Below are positions 1-6,495 of a stretch of 13,338 nt of DNA, piece by piece; the stretch's first letter is position 1; each line of letters opens with the position of its first letter. The translations under genes were made by a program, and so were the position numbers. The DNA is from Bacteroidota bacterium (lineage in GTDB: Bacteria > Bacteroidota > Bacteroidia > UKL13-3): the NCBI GenBank assembly GCA_947449515.1, contig CANFSD010000029.1:1-13338 (forward strand). Reading direction: 5' to 3'. The notes under the pieces were generated by a model. It did no database searches. It was not told where the DNA came from and saw nothing but the letters and a program-made list of their open reading frames with translations.

Positions 1-75
1 TCCGAACAGAGTAGTTAAGCCCATCAGCGCAGATGATACTTGGGTAATACCTGGAAAAGTATGTCGTTGCCGGAT
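1..75 (+). rRNA. rrf: 5S ribosomal RNA, 3' part (5' end outside window)
   Basis: The first bases carry the conserved 5S core CCGAACAGAGTAGTTAAGCC, followed by the typical GATGATACTTGGGTAATACC arm and a closing GCCGGA that would pair with the missing 5' end. This is the large-subunit 5S rRNA, and it lies at the 3' end of an rRNA operon whose 16S and 23S genes would be upstream of the window. An intrinsic terminator follows within a few bases, as expected for the last gene of the operon. The exact 3' end is uncertain by a few bases because the pairing partner is missing. Confidence 0.93.
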
Positions 76-78
76 TCT

Positions 79-116
79 TAAAAACCTCCTTACGTAAGTT
101 TGGAGGTTTTTTTTTT
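79..116 (+). terminator. Intrinsic terminator of the rRNA operon
   Basis: The arms AAAACCTCC (81-89) and GGAGGTTTT (102-110) form a perfect 9-bp stem around a 12-base loop. The T run continues to 116. It begins only a few bases after the 5S end. The A run on the other side means it could also act weakly on the opposite strand, where the DUF58 gene ends at 220. Confidence 0.88.
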
Positions 117-165
117 GCCCTCTTTTAACCCTTTTTTGCCGCTTGCTCCCTATCTGCTTGTGATC

Positions 166-210
166 CATCGACAATGAACTATGAACAATCGACTATGGAC
201 CATCGACAAT
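166..210. repeat. Degenerate 7-bp tandem repeat, six units
   Basis: Six consecutive heptamers fit the consensus HATSRAC (H = A/C/T, S = C/G, R = A/G): units start at 166, 173, 180, 187, 194 and 201, and a seventh begins with AAT at 208. The first and last full units are identical (CATCGAC). On the other strand the consensus is GTYSATD. The run fills the gap between the rRNA terminator and the 3' end of the leftward DUF58 gene and encodes no evident protein. Whether it is a dispersed genomic repeat or a local one cannot be seen from one window. Confidence 0.7.
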
Positions 211-219
211 TGTTTAAAA

Positions 220-1116
220 TCAGCTTCTTTTTTTGATGAAGGGAAGCAATACTTGGTTGAAATCATTTTCAACAATGGCTTCATTGTAGTCTATTTTGTA
301 TTGAAGACACTTGAGTTTTAATTCCTCTAAGTGAGATTGGTAGGCGCTTAAATATTGCTCCTTAACTGCATTAGGATGTAGTTTTAATTCTTCTCCAGTT
401 TCGCTGTCTTTGAAAATATAAGGACGATGGCCAAAGTCAAAATCGTGCTCGTTAAATTTATCGTGCACATCAAATAAAATAACCTCGTGTTTGTTATAAC
501 GCAAATGTTGTAAGGCATCAAATATTGATTCATTGCCACTTTGAAACATATCACTGAATATGATTACCAAGGATCTTTTGTGCAAGCCTTCCGCCAAATG
601 ATGAAGTGTTTGGCTGATATTGCTACTTTTATTTTGGATTTTCTCAGATAGCGCTTGTTCCAATTTGCTATATAATAGCTTTTGGTGTGTTAAACCTAAT
701 TTGGATGGACTGTGAAACCAAAGTGTTTCGTTAAATAGAGATAAGCCAGAAGCATCTCTTTGTCTCTTCATTAATTGAATAAGGGAAGCTGCCGCTATAG
801 CACTAAAACGAATTTTGTTTAAGCCCTTTTCTGGGTAATACATTGAACTTGAAGTGTCGATCACAATTTGACACCTTAAATTGGTTTCTTCTTCAAATCG
901 TTTGACAAATAATTTGTCGGTTCGGGCAAATAATTTCCAATCTATATTGCGGGTGCTTTCTCCTGAATTGTATTGCCTGTGTTCGGCAAATTCAACAGAG
1001 AAGCCATGGTAAGGACTTTTATGTAAGCCCGTTAAAAAGCCTTCCACTACTTGTTTTGCAAGTAGTTCTAAGTTTGAAATTTGAAGTAAATCGCTTTCTT
1101 TTAGTTGTTGGGCCAT
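220..1116 (-). CDS. DUF58 domain protein (vWA-like fold)
   Basis: The product is a 298-residue soluble protein of the DUF58 family. It shows the family signature around residues 46-78: HRQYNSGESTRNIDW, then an LFARTDKLFVKRFEEE stretch. A MIDAS-like metal motif DTSSSM follows at residues 87-92, with D87, S89 and S91 as the DxSxS ligands. I chose the ATG at 1116 (MAQQLKES); a TTG two codons upstream is possible but has no support. DUF58 proteins are usually encoded beside a MoxR AAA+ ATPase and BatA/BatB vWA membrane proteins, and are thought to work with the ATPase in a chaperone-like or envelope role. Neither partner is here: trxA lies upstream and the rRNA operon end lies downstream, facing it. 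No transmembrane segment is evident, unlike many longer DUF58 proteins, which carry N-terminal membrane helices. The biochemical role is unknown. Confidence 0.9.
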   Translation of the reverse strand: MAQQLKESDLLQISNLELLAKQVVEGFLTGLHKSPYHGFSVEFAEHRQYNSGESTRNIDWKLFARTDKLFVKRFEEETNLRCQIVIDTSSSMYYPEKGLNKIRFSAIAAASLIQLMKRQRDASGLSLFNETLWFHSPSKLGLTHQKLLYSKLEQALSEKIQNKSSNISQTLHHLAEGLHKRSLVIIFSDMFQSGNESIFDALQHLRYNKHEVILFDVHDKFNEHDFDFGHRPYIFKDSETGEELKLHPNAVKEQYLSAYQSHLEELKLKCLQYKIDYNEAIVENDFNQVLLPFIKKRS

Positions 1117-1154
1117 AAACAAAAAACAGTCGGCTCAAAAGAGAACCGACTGTT
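1117..1154 (-). terminator. Intrinsic terminator after trxA, abutting the DUF58 start
   Basis: The arms AACAGTCGG (1125-1133) and CCGACTGTT (1146-1154) pair perfectly. An inner CTC/GAG pair closes an AAAA loop, leaving a two-base AA bulge. Read leftward, the hairpin is followed by TTTTTTGTTT and then directly by the ATG of the DUF58 gene at 1116. It sits about 25 bases after the trxA stop, so it is the natural trxA terminator. Its U tract also forms the immediate leader of the next gene. Confidence 0.8.
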
Positions 1155-1179
1155 GCAAAATAATGTTTTTAAGCTGTTA

Positions 1180-1500
1180 TTATGCCAATTGTGCATTTAA
1201 TTTACCTGCCAAAACATGTTTAGGTACTGCGCCAACTTGTTTGTCAACCACTTTGCCATCTTTAAAAAACAACAAAGCTGGTATGCTCATAATACCAAAT
1301 TCTGTAGCTACTCTAGGGTTATTGTCAACGTCTAATTTACCAATAACTGCTTTTCCTTCGTATTCTTTGGCTAATTCTTCTACTACTGGACCAACCATGC
1401 GGCAAGGACCACACCACTCTGCCCAAAAATCTACCAATACGGGTTTGTCTGATTTTAGCACTACTTCCTCGAAGTTGCTATCTGTTATTTCTATTGCCAT
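1180..1500 (-). CDS. trxA: Thioredoxin
   Basis: This is a 106-residue cytoplasmic thioredoxin, full length for the family. It reduces protein disulfides (for example in ribonucleotide reductase and peroxiredoxins) and is recycled by thioredoxin reductase. The active site WCGPC is at residues 29-33 (catalytic C30 and C33), preceded by VDFWAE. The cis-proline is in the SIPAL motif (P74). No signal peptide is present, so it is not a periplasmic variant. The ATG at 1500 is well placed at the start of the domain. It lies 71 bases after the dnaE stop on the same strand with no obvious terminator between them, so it may get read-through from dnaE as well as its own promoter. A hairpin terminator follows. 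Confidence 0.97.
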   Translation of the reverse strand: MAIEITDSNFEEVVLKSDKPVLVDFWAEWCGPCRMVGPVVEELAKEYEGKAVIGKLDVDNNPRVATEFGIMSIPALLFFKDGKVVDKQVGAVPKHVLAGKLNAQLA

Positions 1501-1528
1501 ATAATTATATTCTTTGTTTTATTTGTTT

Positions 1529-1561
1529 GCAAGATAAATGCCATCTATTGGATGTGCAACA
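1529..1561 (-). promoter_or_regulatory. Candidate trxA promoter (Bacteroidota -33/-7 type)
   Basis: Read leftward, TGTTG (1557-1561) is followed after 20 bases by TATCTTGC (1529-1536), close to the Bacteroidota -7 consensus TAnnTTTG. Transcription would begin roughly 20-25 bases before the trxA ATG. The same TATCTTGC octamer occurs upstream of the SNF2 gene at 11181. The call rests on motif matching alone. Confidence 0.45.
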
Positions 1562-1571
1562 TTTTGTCAGT

Positions 1572-4500
1572 TTAATTAAATCTGTAATTGAAACCTTTTT
1601 CTTCCAACCATTTTAAAATCTCGTTTTTAGGGCTGAATTTAATTTTAGTTGAAAGCATTCTGATGGAAGCATTTTCTTCGTTATCAATTATATCAAAATT
1701 TAAAACACAATTGCCGGGATTGGTTTTTGAGATGTTTTGAAAATCTGATACTAGGCTGTTACTTACCTTTTCTAGGTTTATATTAATAGTGATTTTTTTG
1801 AAAAATTTATTCCTAACCTCATTTAACATTTCCATGCCTTGAACTCTTAATTCAAAATCATTTTCTCTTTGCCACCTATTGTCTATCCGACCTGTGATAT
1901 AAAGAAAATAACCTACCTCCATATATTTTCTATGGTTGATATAAGAGTCTTGAAAAAGCACCATTTGGTAAGTTCCAGAATAATCTTCAATGGTTATACT
2001 GCCGTAGTTTTTGCCATTTTTGGTAACCCTGTGATCGGCCGCAGTAACAATACCTGCAATTTTTATTTCCTTGCCTTTTAAGGGTGCAAGGTCTTGCAAC
2101 TCGCCTAGTTTGTGCGTGGTTAATTTATCAATTTCAATTTTATACGGATCTAATGGATGGCCAGAAAGGTACATTCCAATGATGTCTTTTTCTGCATTGA
2201 GTTGTTGCATTAAGCTCCATGGTTCGGCAACAGGAAGTGGTGGTTCTGGAAGAATTACACCAGATACCGCTCCAAATAAACTCATGGCATTGCTGGATGC
2301 ATTTGCTTGAACTGAATTGCCATAACGAATTGCCTTTTCGATGGTGTTTATTTCATCTGCACCATTTGCAAAATATTGTGCGCGCGTTGTGTTTTCGAAA
2401 CAATCGAAACCACCAGCTAATGCCAATGCTTCAAATGTTTTCTTGTTAACTGCGCGTAAGTTTACACGTTTAGCTAAGTCGAATATACTTTTGTATGGAC
2501 CATTTTCTCTTTCCAAAATAATTGCTTCCACTGCAGCCTCGCCCACGCCTTTAATTGCGTTCAAACCGAAACGAATTTGACCAGCCTTGTTTACAGAAAA
2601 AGATGCGAAAGACTCGTTTACATCCGGACCTAAAACCGGAACGCCCATGCGTCTGCATTCTTCCATAAAGAAAGAAACTTTGTCAATATTACCCAAGTTA
2701 GTAGTAAGCACTGCCGACATATATTCTGCAGGGTAATGCGTTTTTAGGTAGGCCGTATGGAAAGCTACATAAGCGTAGCAAGTAGAGTGAGATTTGTTAA
2801 AGGCATATTGTGCAAATGCTTCCCAGTCTGTCCAGATTTTTTCTAATGTTTCTGGCACAAAACCTTTGGCACTGGCCCCTTCCATAAATTTACCCTTCAT
2901 TTTGTCGAGGGTATATTTGTCTTTTTTACCCATTGCTTTACGCAGGGTATCGGCATCACCTTTTGTAAAGTCGGCAATTTTTTGGGAGAGTAACATTACT
3001 TGCTCTTGGTATACCGTAATACCATAAGTTGGTTCAAGGTATTCCTTCATTATTTCCAAATCATACGTAATGGCTTCTTTACCATGTTTACGTGCAATGA
3101 AATTTGGAATATATTGAATTGGACCTGGCCGGTACAAAGCATTCATGGCAATTAAGTCATCGAATTTATCTGGCTTAAGGTCTTTTAAATGTTTTTGCAT
3201 TCCAGCACTTTCAAATTGGAAAGTACCATTGGTTTCACCTCTTTGGTAGAGCTCGTATGTTTTAACATCATCCAGAGGAATGTCCTCTAAAACAATTTCT
3301 ATTCCGTGGTTTTGCTTAATTAACGCAAGTGCATCTTTTAAAATGGTTAAGTTTTTTAAGCCCAAGAAGTCCATTTTAATTACACCAGCATCTTCAATAA
3401 CTTTACCTTGAAATTGTGTTACCAATAAGTCCGAATCTTTGGCAACTGCTACAGGAATTAAATCTGTTAAATCAGTAGGTGCAATAATAATACCTGCCGC
3501 ATGCACACCTGTACCACGCACGGAACCCTCAAGGATTTCAGCTTCTTTTAGCACCCTAGAAACCAGGTCGGAACCGGCATATAATTCTCTTAGTTTTTTT
3601 ACATTATCGAGTTCTTCAGATTGCAGGCCTTCCTTGTCTTTTAAACCTTTATCTCCATCAATGGGAGCGGTTAATAATCGACCCAAATCTATACCAGGTT
3701 TGTCTGGTACTAATTTAACCAATGCATTGGCCTCTTGAAGGGGTAGGTCTAAAACACGGGCTACATCTTTGATACTCATTTTGGCAGCCATGGTACCATA
3801 AGTTACAATTTGTGCAACTTGGTTTCTGCCATATTTTTGAACCACATAATCGATTACTTTTTGGCGACCAGCATCGTCAAAATCCGTATCAATATCGGGC
3901 ATTGACTTACGATCTGGATTTAGGAAACGTTCGAAAAGTAAATCGTATTTTATTGGATCGATATTGGTAATTCCAATACAATAAGCAACAGCAGAACCTG
4001 CAGCGGAACCACGCCCCGGACCAACAAATACGCCCAATTCACGACCTGCTTTAATGAAATCGGCAACAATTAGGAAGTACCCCGCAAAACCCATTGTTCT
4101 AATAGTATGCAGTTCAAAATTGAGGCGTTCTTCTACATCTGGGGTTATGTCTTTGTAACGTTCTTTTGCCCCTGTATAAGTTAGGTGGTGGAGGTAATCG
4201 TCCTGCGTTAAGAAGTTACTTGGAATAACATAATTGGGCAATAAGATATCACGCTTTAGGTCTAGCGTTTGTACCTTATCAATAATCATGTTTGTATTGT
4301 CAATAGCTTGAGGAATGTCACTAAAAATTTGCGACATTTCTTGGGTTGTTTTGAAGTAAAACTGGTCGTTGTAAAAAGCAAAACGTTTGCCTTTAATGCT
4401 TACCTCTTCATCACTTTCCTTTACGGTAGGGGTGCTTTGTTTTTCACCTGTATTGATACATAATAAAATATCATGTGCATTTGCATCTTTTTGATCAACG

Positions 4501-5147
4501 TAATGCGAATCATTGGAAGCAATTATTGGTACATTGAATTTTTCTGCAAATCTCAATAATACTTCATTTACCTTGTTTTGTTCAGGTATATCATGACGTT
4601 GCAGTTCAATGTAATAGTCTTCGCCAAATAGGTCGAGCCACCATTTGAATTCAATTTCTCCTGCCTCTTCTCCTTTTTTGAGGATTGCTTTTGGAACCGA
4701 GGCGCCTAGGCAACAGGTAGTGGCAATAAGGCCTTTGTGGTATTTTAAAATTAGTTCTTTATCAATGCGTGGATATTTTCCATACATACCTTCCATGTAG
4801 CCCAAAGAGCAAAGTTTGATCAGGTTTCTATAACCTTCATCATTTTTGGCTAACATTAATTGGTGGTAGCGAATGTCTTTGTCCTCTTTTGTAAATGCAC
4901 GTTTGGTTCGGTCTGCCACTACATAAAACTCACATCCAACAATAGGCTTTACTTTTAGGCTACCATCTGCATTTTTATGTTTGTGTGCTTGTGCAACAAA
5001 TTCAAATGCGCCGAACATATTACCATGGTCTGTAATAGCAAGAGCCGGCATGCCATCGTTCATGGCTTTGGAATAGAGTTTGCTTATGTCGGCGGCACCG
5101 TCGAGTAAAGAAAATTGTGTATGTACGTGGAGGTGTGAGAACTTCAT
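1572..5147 (-). CDS. dnaE: DNA polymerase III alpha subunit
   Basis: This is the catalytic subunit of the replicative polymerase, 1191 residues from the ATG at 5147 (MKFSHLHVHT). An upstream in-frame GTG at 5198 would add 17 residues unlike the family, so I rejected it. Domain order is PHP (1-230), palm/fingers of the C-family polymerase with GPGRGSAAGS at 376-385 and catalytic aspartates in PDIDTDF (D420, D422), a third acidic site in MDFLGLKNLTI, a helix-hairpin-helix region (RFGLNAIKGVG) and a C-terminal OB fold (IKIAGIVTAADHR). All nine PHP metal ligands appear present (H7, H9, D16, H41, E73, H95, C146, D213, H215), unlike the degenerate site of E. coli DnaE, so intrinsic proofreading is possible. 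The expected clamp-binding segment reads NAMSLFG (953-959), without the usual glutamine. It is divergent from the XRE-Fic gene and upstream of trxA on the same strand. Confidence 0.97.
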   Translation of the reverse strand: MKFSHLHVHTQFSLLDGAADISKLYSKAMNDGMPALAITDHGNMFGAFEFVAQAHKHKNADGSLKVKPIVGCEFYVVADRTKRAFTKEDKDIRYHQLMLAKNDEGYRNLIKLCSLGYMEGMYGKYPRIDKELILKYHKGLIATTCCLGASVPKAILKKGEEAGEIEFKWWLDLFGEDYYIELQRHDIPEQNKVNEVLLRFAEKFNVPIIASNDSHYVDQKDANAHDILLCINTGEKQSTPTVKESDEEVSIKGKRFAFYNDQFYFKTTQEMSQIFSDIPQAIDNTNMIIDKVQTLDLKRDILLPNYVIPSNFLTQDDYLHHLTYTGAKERYKDITPDVEERLNFELHTIRTMGFAGYFLIVADFIKAGRELGVFVGPGRGSAAGSAVAYCIGITNIDPIKYDLLFERFLNPDRKSMPDIDTDFDDAGRQKVIDYVVQKYGRNQVAQIVTYGTMAAKMSIKDVARVLDLPLQEANALVKLVPDKPGIDLGRLLTAPIDGDKGLKDKEGLQSEELDNVKKLRELYAGSDLVSRVLKEAEILEGSVRGTGVHAAGIIIAPTDLTDLIPVAVAKDSDLLVTQFQGKVIEDAGVIKMDFLGLKNLTILKDALALIKQNHGIEIVLEDIPLDDVKTYELYQRGETNGTFQFESAGMQKHLKDLKPDKFDDLIAMNALYRPGPIQYIPNFIARKHGKEAITYDLEIMKEYLEPTYGITVYQEQVMLLSQKIADFTKGDADTLRKAMGKKDKYTLDKMKGKFMEGASAKGFVPETLEKIWTDWEAFAQYAFNKSHSTCYAYVAFHTAYLKTHYPAEYMSAVLTTNLGNIDKVSFFMEECRRMGVPVLGPDVNESFASFSVNKAGQIRFGLNAIKGVGEAAVEAIILERENGPYKSIFDLAKRVNLRAVNKKTFEALALAGGFDCFENTTRAQYFANGADEINTIEKAIRYGNSVQANASSNAMSLFGAVSGVILPEPPLPVAEPWSLMQQLNAEKDIIGMYLSGHPLDPYKIEIDKLTTHKLGELQDLAPLKGKEIKIAGIVTAADHRVTKNGKNYGSITIEDYSGTYQMVLFQDSYINHRKYMEVGYFLYITGRIDNRWQRENDFELRVQGMEMLNEVRNKFFKKITININLEKVSNSLVSDFQNISKTNPGNCVLNFDIIDNEENASIRMLSTKIKFSPKNEILKWLEEKGFNYRFN

Positions 5148-5220
5148 TTTTATATCTGGTAAGCGAATGTAGGTTAAGTATAAAACAATGCGGGGCACTG
5201 TTGAAAAAATGGGTACCTAT

Positions 5221-5241
5221 TGCGGATAAATCAGGGGATAA
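5221..5241 (-). promoter_or_regulatory. Two DnaA-box-like elements upstream of dnaE
   Basis: Read leftward, TTATCCGCA (5221-5229) differs from the DnaA box TTATCCACA at one position, and TTATCCCCT (5233-5241) differs at two or three. They share orientation and begin 12 bases apart, about 75-95 bases before the dnaE ATG. This may reflect DnaA control of dnaE or chance in AT-rich DNA. The binding role is inferred from the motif only. Confidence 0.3.
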
Positions 5242-5345
5242 ATAAAAGTTTTCAACTATTTGGCCGAACCCAATTTTTGCTATGAATTGAAGAAGGACAT
5301 TGTTTGGTTGTTGGATAAAAAAAGAGTTTTTTTTGTTTGTAAAAA

Positions 5346-5376
5346 TGACTAATTTTGTCAAGAAGTAATTTGTCAT
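5346..5376 (+). promoter_or_regulatory. Candidate promoter and operator of the XRE-Fic gene
   Basis: TAATTTTG (5350-5357) matches the -7 consensus TAnnTTTG exactly. It lies inside an imperfect 15-bp palindrome with TGAC (5346-5349) and GTCA (5357-5360) arms. The core TAATTTTGTCA then recurs as TAATTTGTCA at 5366-5375, one helical turn and a half further on and just before the ATG at 5379. Such an arrangement suits an XRE protein that represses its own gene. No good -33 element was found at the usual distance. Confidence 0.4.
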
Positions 5377-5378
5377 TT

Positions 5379-6434
5379 ATGAAAACACTTTTAAAAAATG
5401 CACGTTTGAAAAAGGGCTTAATGGTTCGAGAACTCGCACAGTCCTTGGGTATAGATCAGGCATTGGTAAGTAAATTTGAGAGTGGTAATAGGAAGCCAAC
5501 CCAAGAGCAATTAAAGCAATTGGCTCATATTTTAGATTTGGATGCCAAAGCCCTTAAGGTTCTTTGGTTAAAGGAAAGAATTTTATACGAAATAGCAGGT
5601 GAAGAATATGGCTTAGAGGCCTTGATGGTTGCGGAAGAAGAAATGAAGGGGAAATTGGAATTTGTAGGAAAGCAAACCATACCTAAGTCATTAAAAGGCA
5701 TTCTTAATTCAATTAATAAATTGCAGAAAAAGCTTGCTAAGTTGCGCCAGTTTGATAGCTACAGAATTGCACAAGCCTTAGAGTTAGAATATACTTTTGA
5801 AAGCAATCGTATAGAAGGAAATACCTTAACGCTTAAAGAAACAGATTTAGTTATAAATGAAGGTCTAACCATAAGTGGAAAATCAATGCGTGAGCATTTG
5901 GAGGCAATTAACCATAAAGATGCAATTGTTTACATGAAACAATTGGCAGAAAAAAACATGCGTATTTTGGCAAGGGAGGTTTTGGGTGTTCATCAATTGG
6001 TATTGCGCGGCATTGATGATGTTCATGCAGGTAAATACAGAGGTGTGCAGGTTTTAATAAAAGGTAGTTTGCATGTGCCACCGGCTCCTTATTTGGTGCC
6101 TAAGCAAATGGAAGATTATTTTTTATGGTATGAGGCAAATTGCAATAAGCTACATCCTGTAATATTGGCAGCAGAGATGCATGAGCGTTTGGTTACCATT
6201 CATCCATTTATAGATGGGAATGGCAGAACCTCACGGCTTATTATGAATTTAATTTTGTTGCAGCATGGTTTTGTAATTGCCAATATAAAAGGAGATAGCA
6301 AAAGCAGGATGGCTTATTATACTACTTTGGAGCAGGCGCAAACAACTGGTAATAAAGAAGCCTTTATCCAATTGGTTGCAGAATACGAGTTGGCGGCATT
6401 GGAGCGTTACCTCAAAATTCTTGGTTCGGTATAA
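5379..6434 (+). CDS. XRE helix-turn-helix / Fic domain fusion protein
   Basis: The 351-residue protein starts at the ATG at 5379 (MKTLLKNARL); a TTG at 5355 would add eight residues but lies within the putative operator. Residues 5-52 form an XRE-type helix-turn-helix (RELAQSLGIDQALVSKFESG). After a linker comes a Fic module with the inhibitory motif S142-N-R-I-E146-G147 placed N-terminal to the core, which marks a class II Fic protein. The catalytic motif HPFIDGNGRTSR is at 275-286, matching HxFx(D/E)GNGRxxR with H275 as catalytic base. Fic enzymes typically transfer AMP from ATP to a hydroxyl of a target protein, and E146 would hold this one in check. The fusion suggests a DNA-binding regulator whose activity or target choice involves AMPylation; the target is unknown. 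It is divergent from dnaE and convergent with lysA. Confidence 0.93.
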   Translation: MKTLLKNARLKKGLMVRELAQSLGIDQALVSKFESGNRKPTQEQLKQLAHILDLDAKALKVLWLKERILYEIAGEEYGLEALMVAEEEMKGKLEFVGKQTIPKSLKGILNSINKLQKKLAKLRQFDSYRIAQALELEYTFESNRIEGNTLTLKETDLVINEGLTISGKSMREHLEAINHKDAIVYMKQLAEKNMRILAREVLGVHQLVLRGIDDVHAGKYRGVQVLIKGSLHVPPAPYLVPKQMEDYFLWYEANCNKLHPVILAAEMHERLVTIHPFIDGNGRTSRLIMNLILLQHGFVIANIKGDSKSRMAYYTTLEQAQTTGNKEAFIQLVAEYELAALERYLKILGSV

Positions 6435-6451
6435 TTGCTGAACCAAGAATT
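6416..6451. terminator. Perfect 12-bp hairpin between the convergent fic and lysA genes
   Basis: AATTCTTGGTTC (6416-6427) pairs perfectly with GAACCAAGAATT (6440-6451) around a 12-base loop that contains the stop codon of the XRE-Fic gene (6432-6434). It is about 45 bases beyond the lysA stop, so it can serve as a 3' structure for both genes. The U tract is short or absent in either direction, so it may act as a weak terminator or as an mRNA 3'-end stabiliser. A second palindrome, GGTTCGAACC, follows at 6455-6464. Confidence 0.55.
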
Positions 6452-6495
6452 ATTGGTTCGAACCGAAACTGCCTTAAATAAAATAGGAAGAAATT

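Noticed and set aside
1163..1504. 113-codon rightward open frame over trxA
   Set aside because: It is antisense to a clear thioredoxin gene and the translated sequence has no protein-like domain.
5148..5198. 17-residue N-terminal extension of DnaE from a GTG
   Set aside because: The PHP domain begins canonically at MKFSHLHVHT and the extension does not resemble the family.
5148..5220. dnaE promoter (TACATTCG at 5164-5171, leftward)
   Set aside because: It resembles a -7 element with one mismatch, but the nearest TTG is only 14 bases upstream, too close for a -33 partner, so I did not list it.
5020..5376. 118-codon leftward open frame in the dnaE/fic divergent region
   Set aside because: It overlaps the start of dnaE in another frame, crosses the fic promoter and has no recognisable domain. 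It looks like a chance frame in AT-rich DNA.
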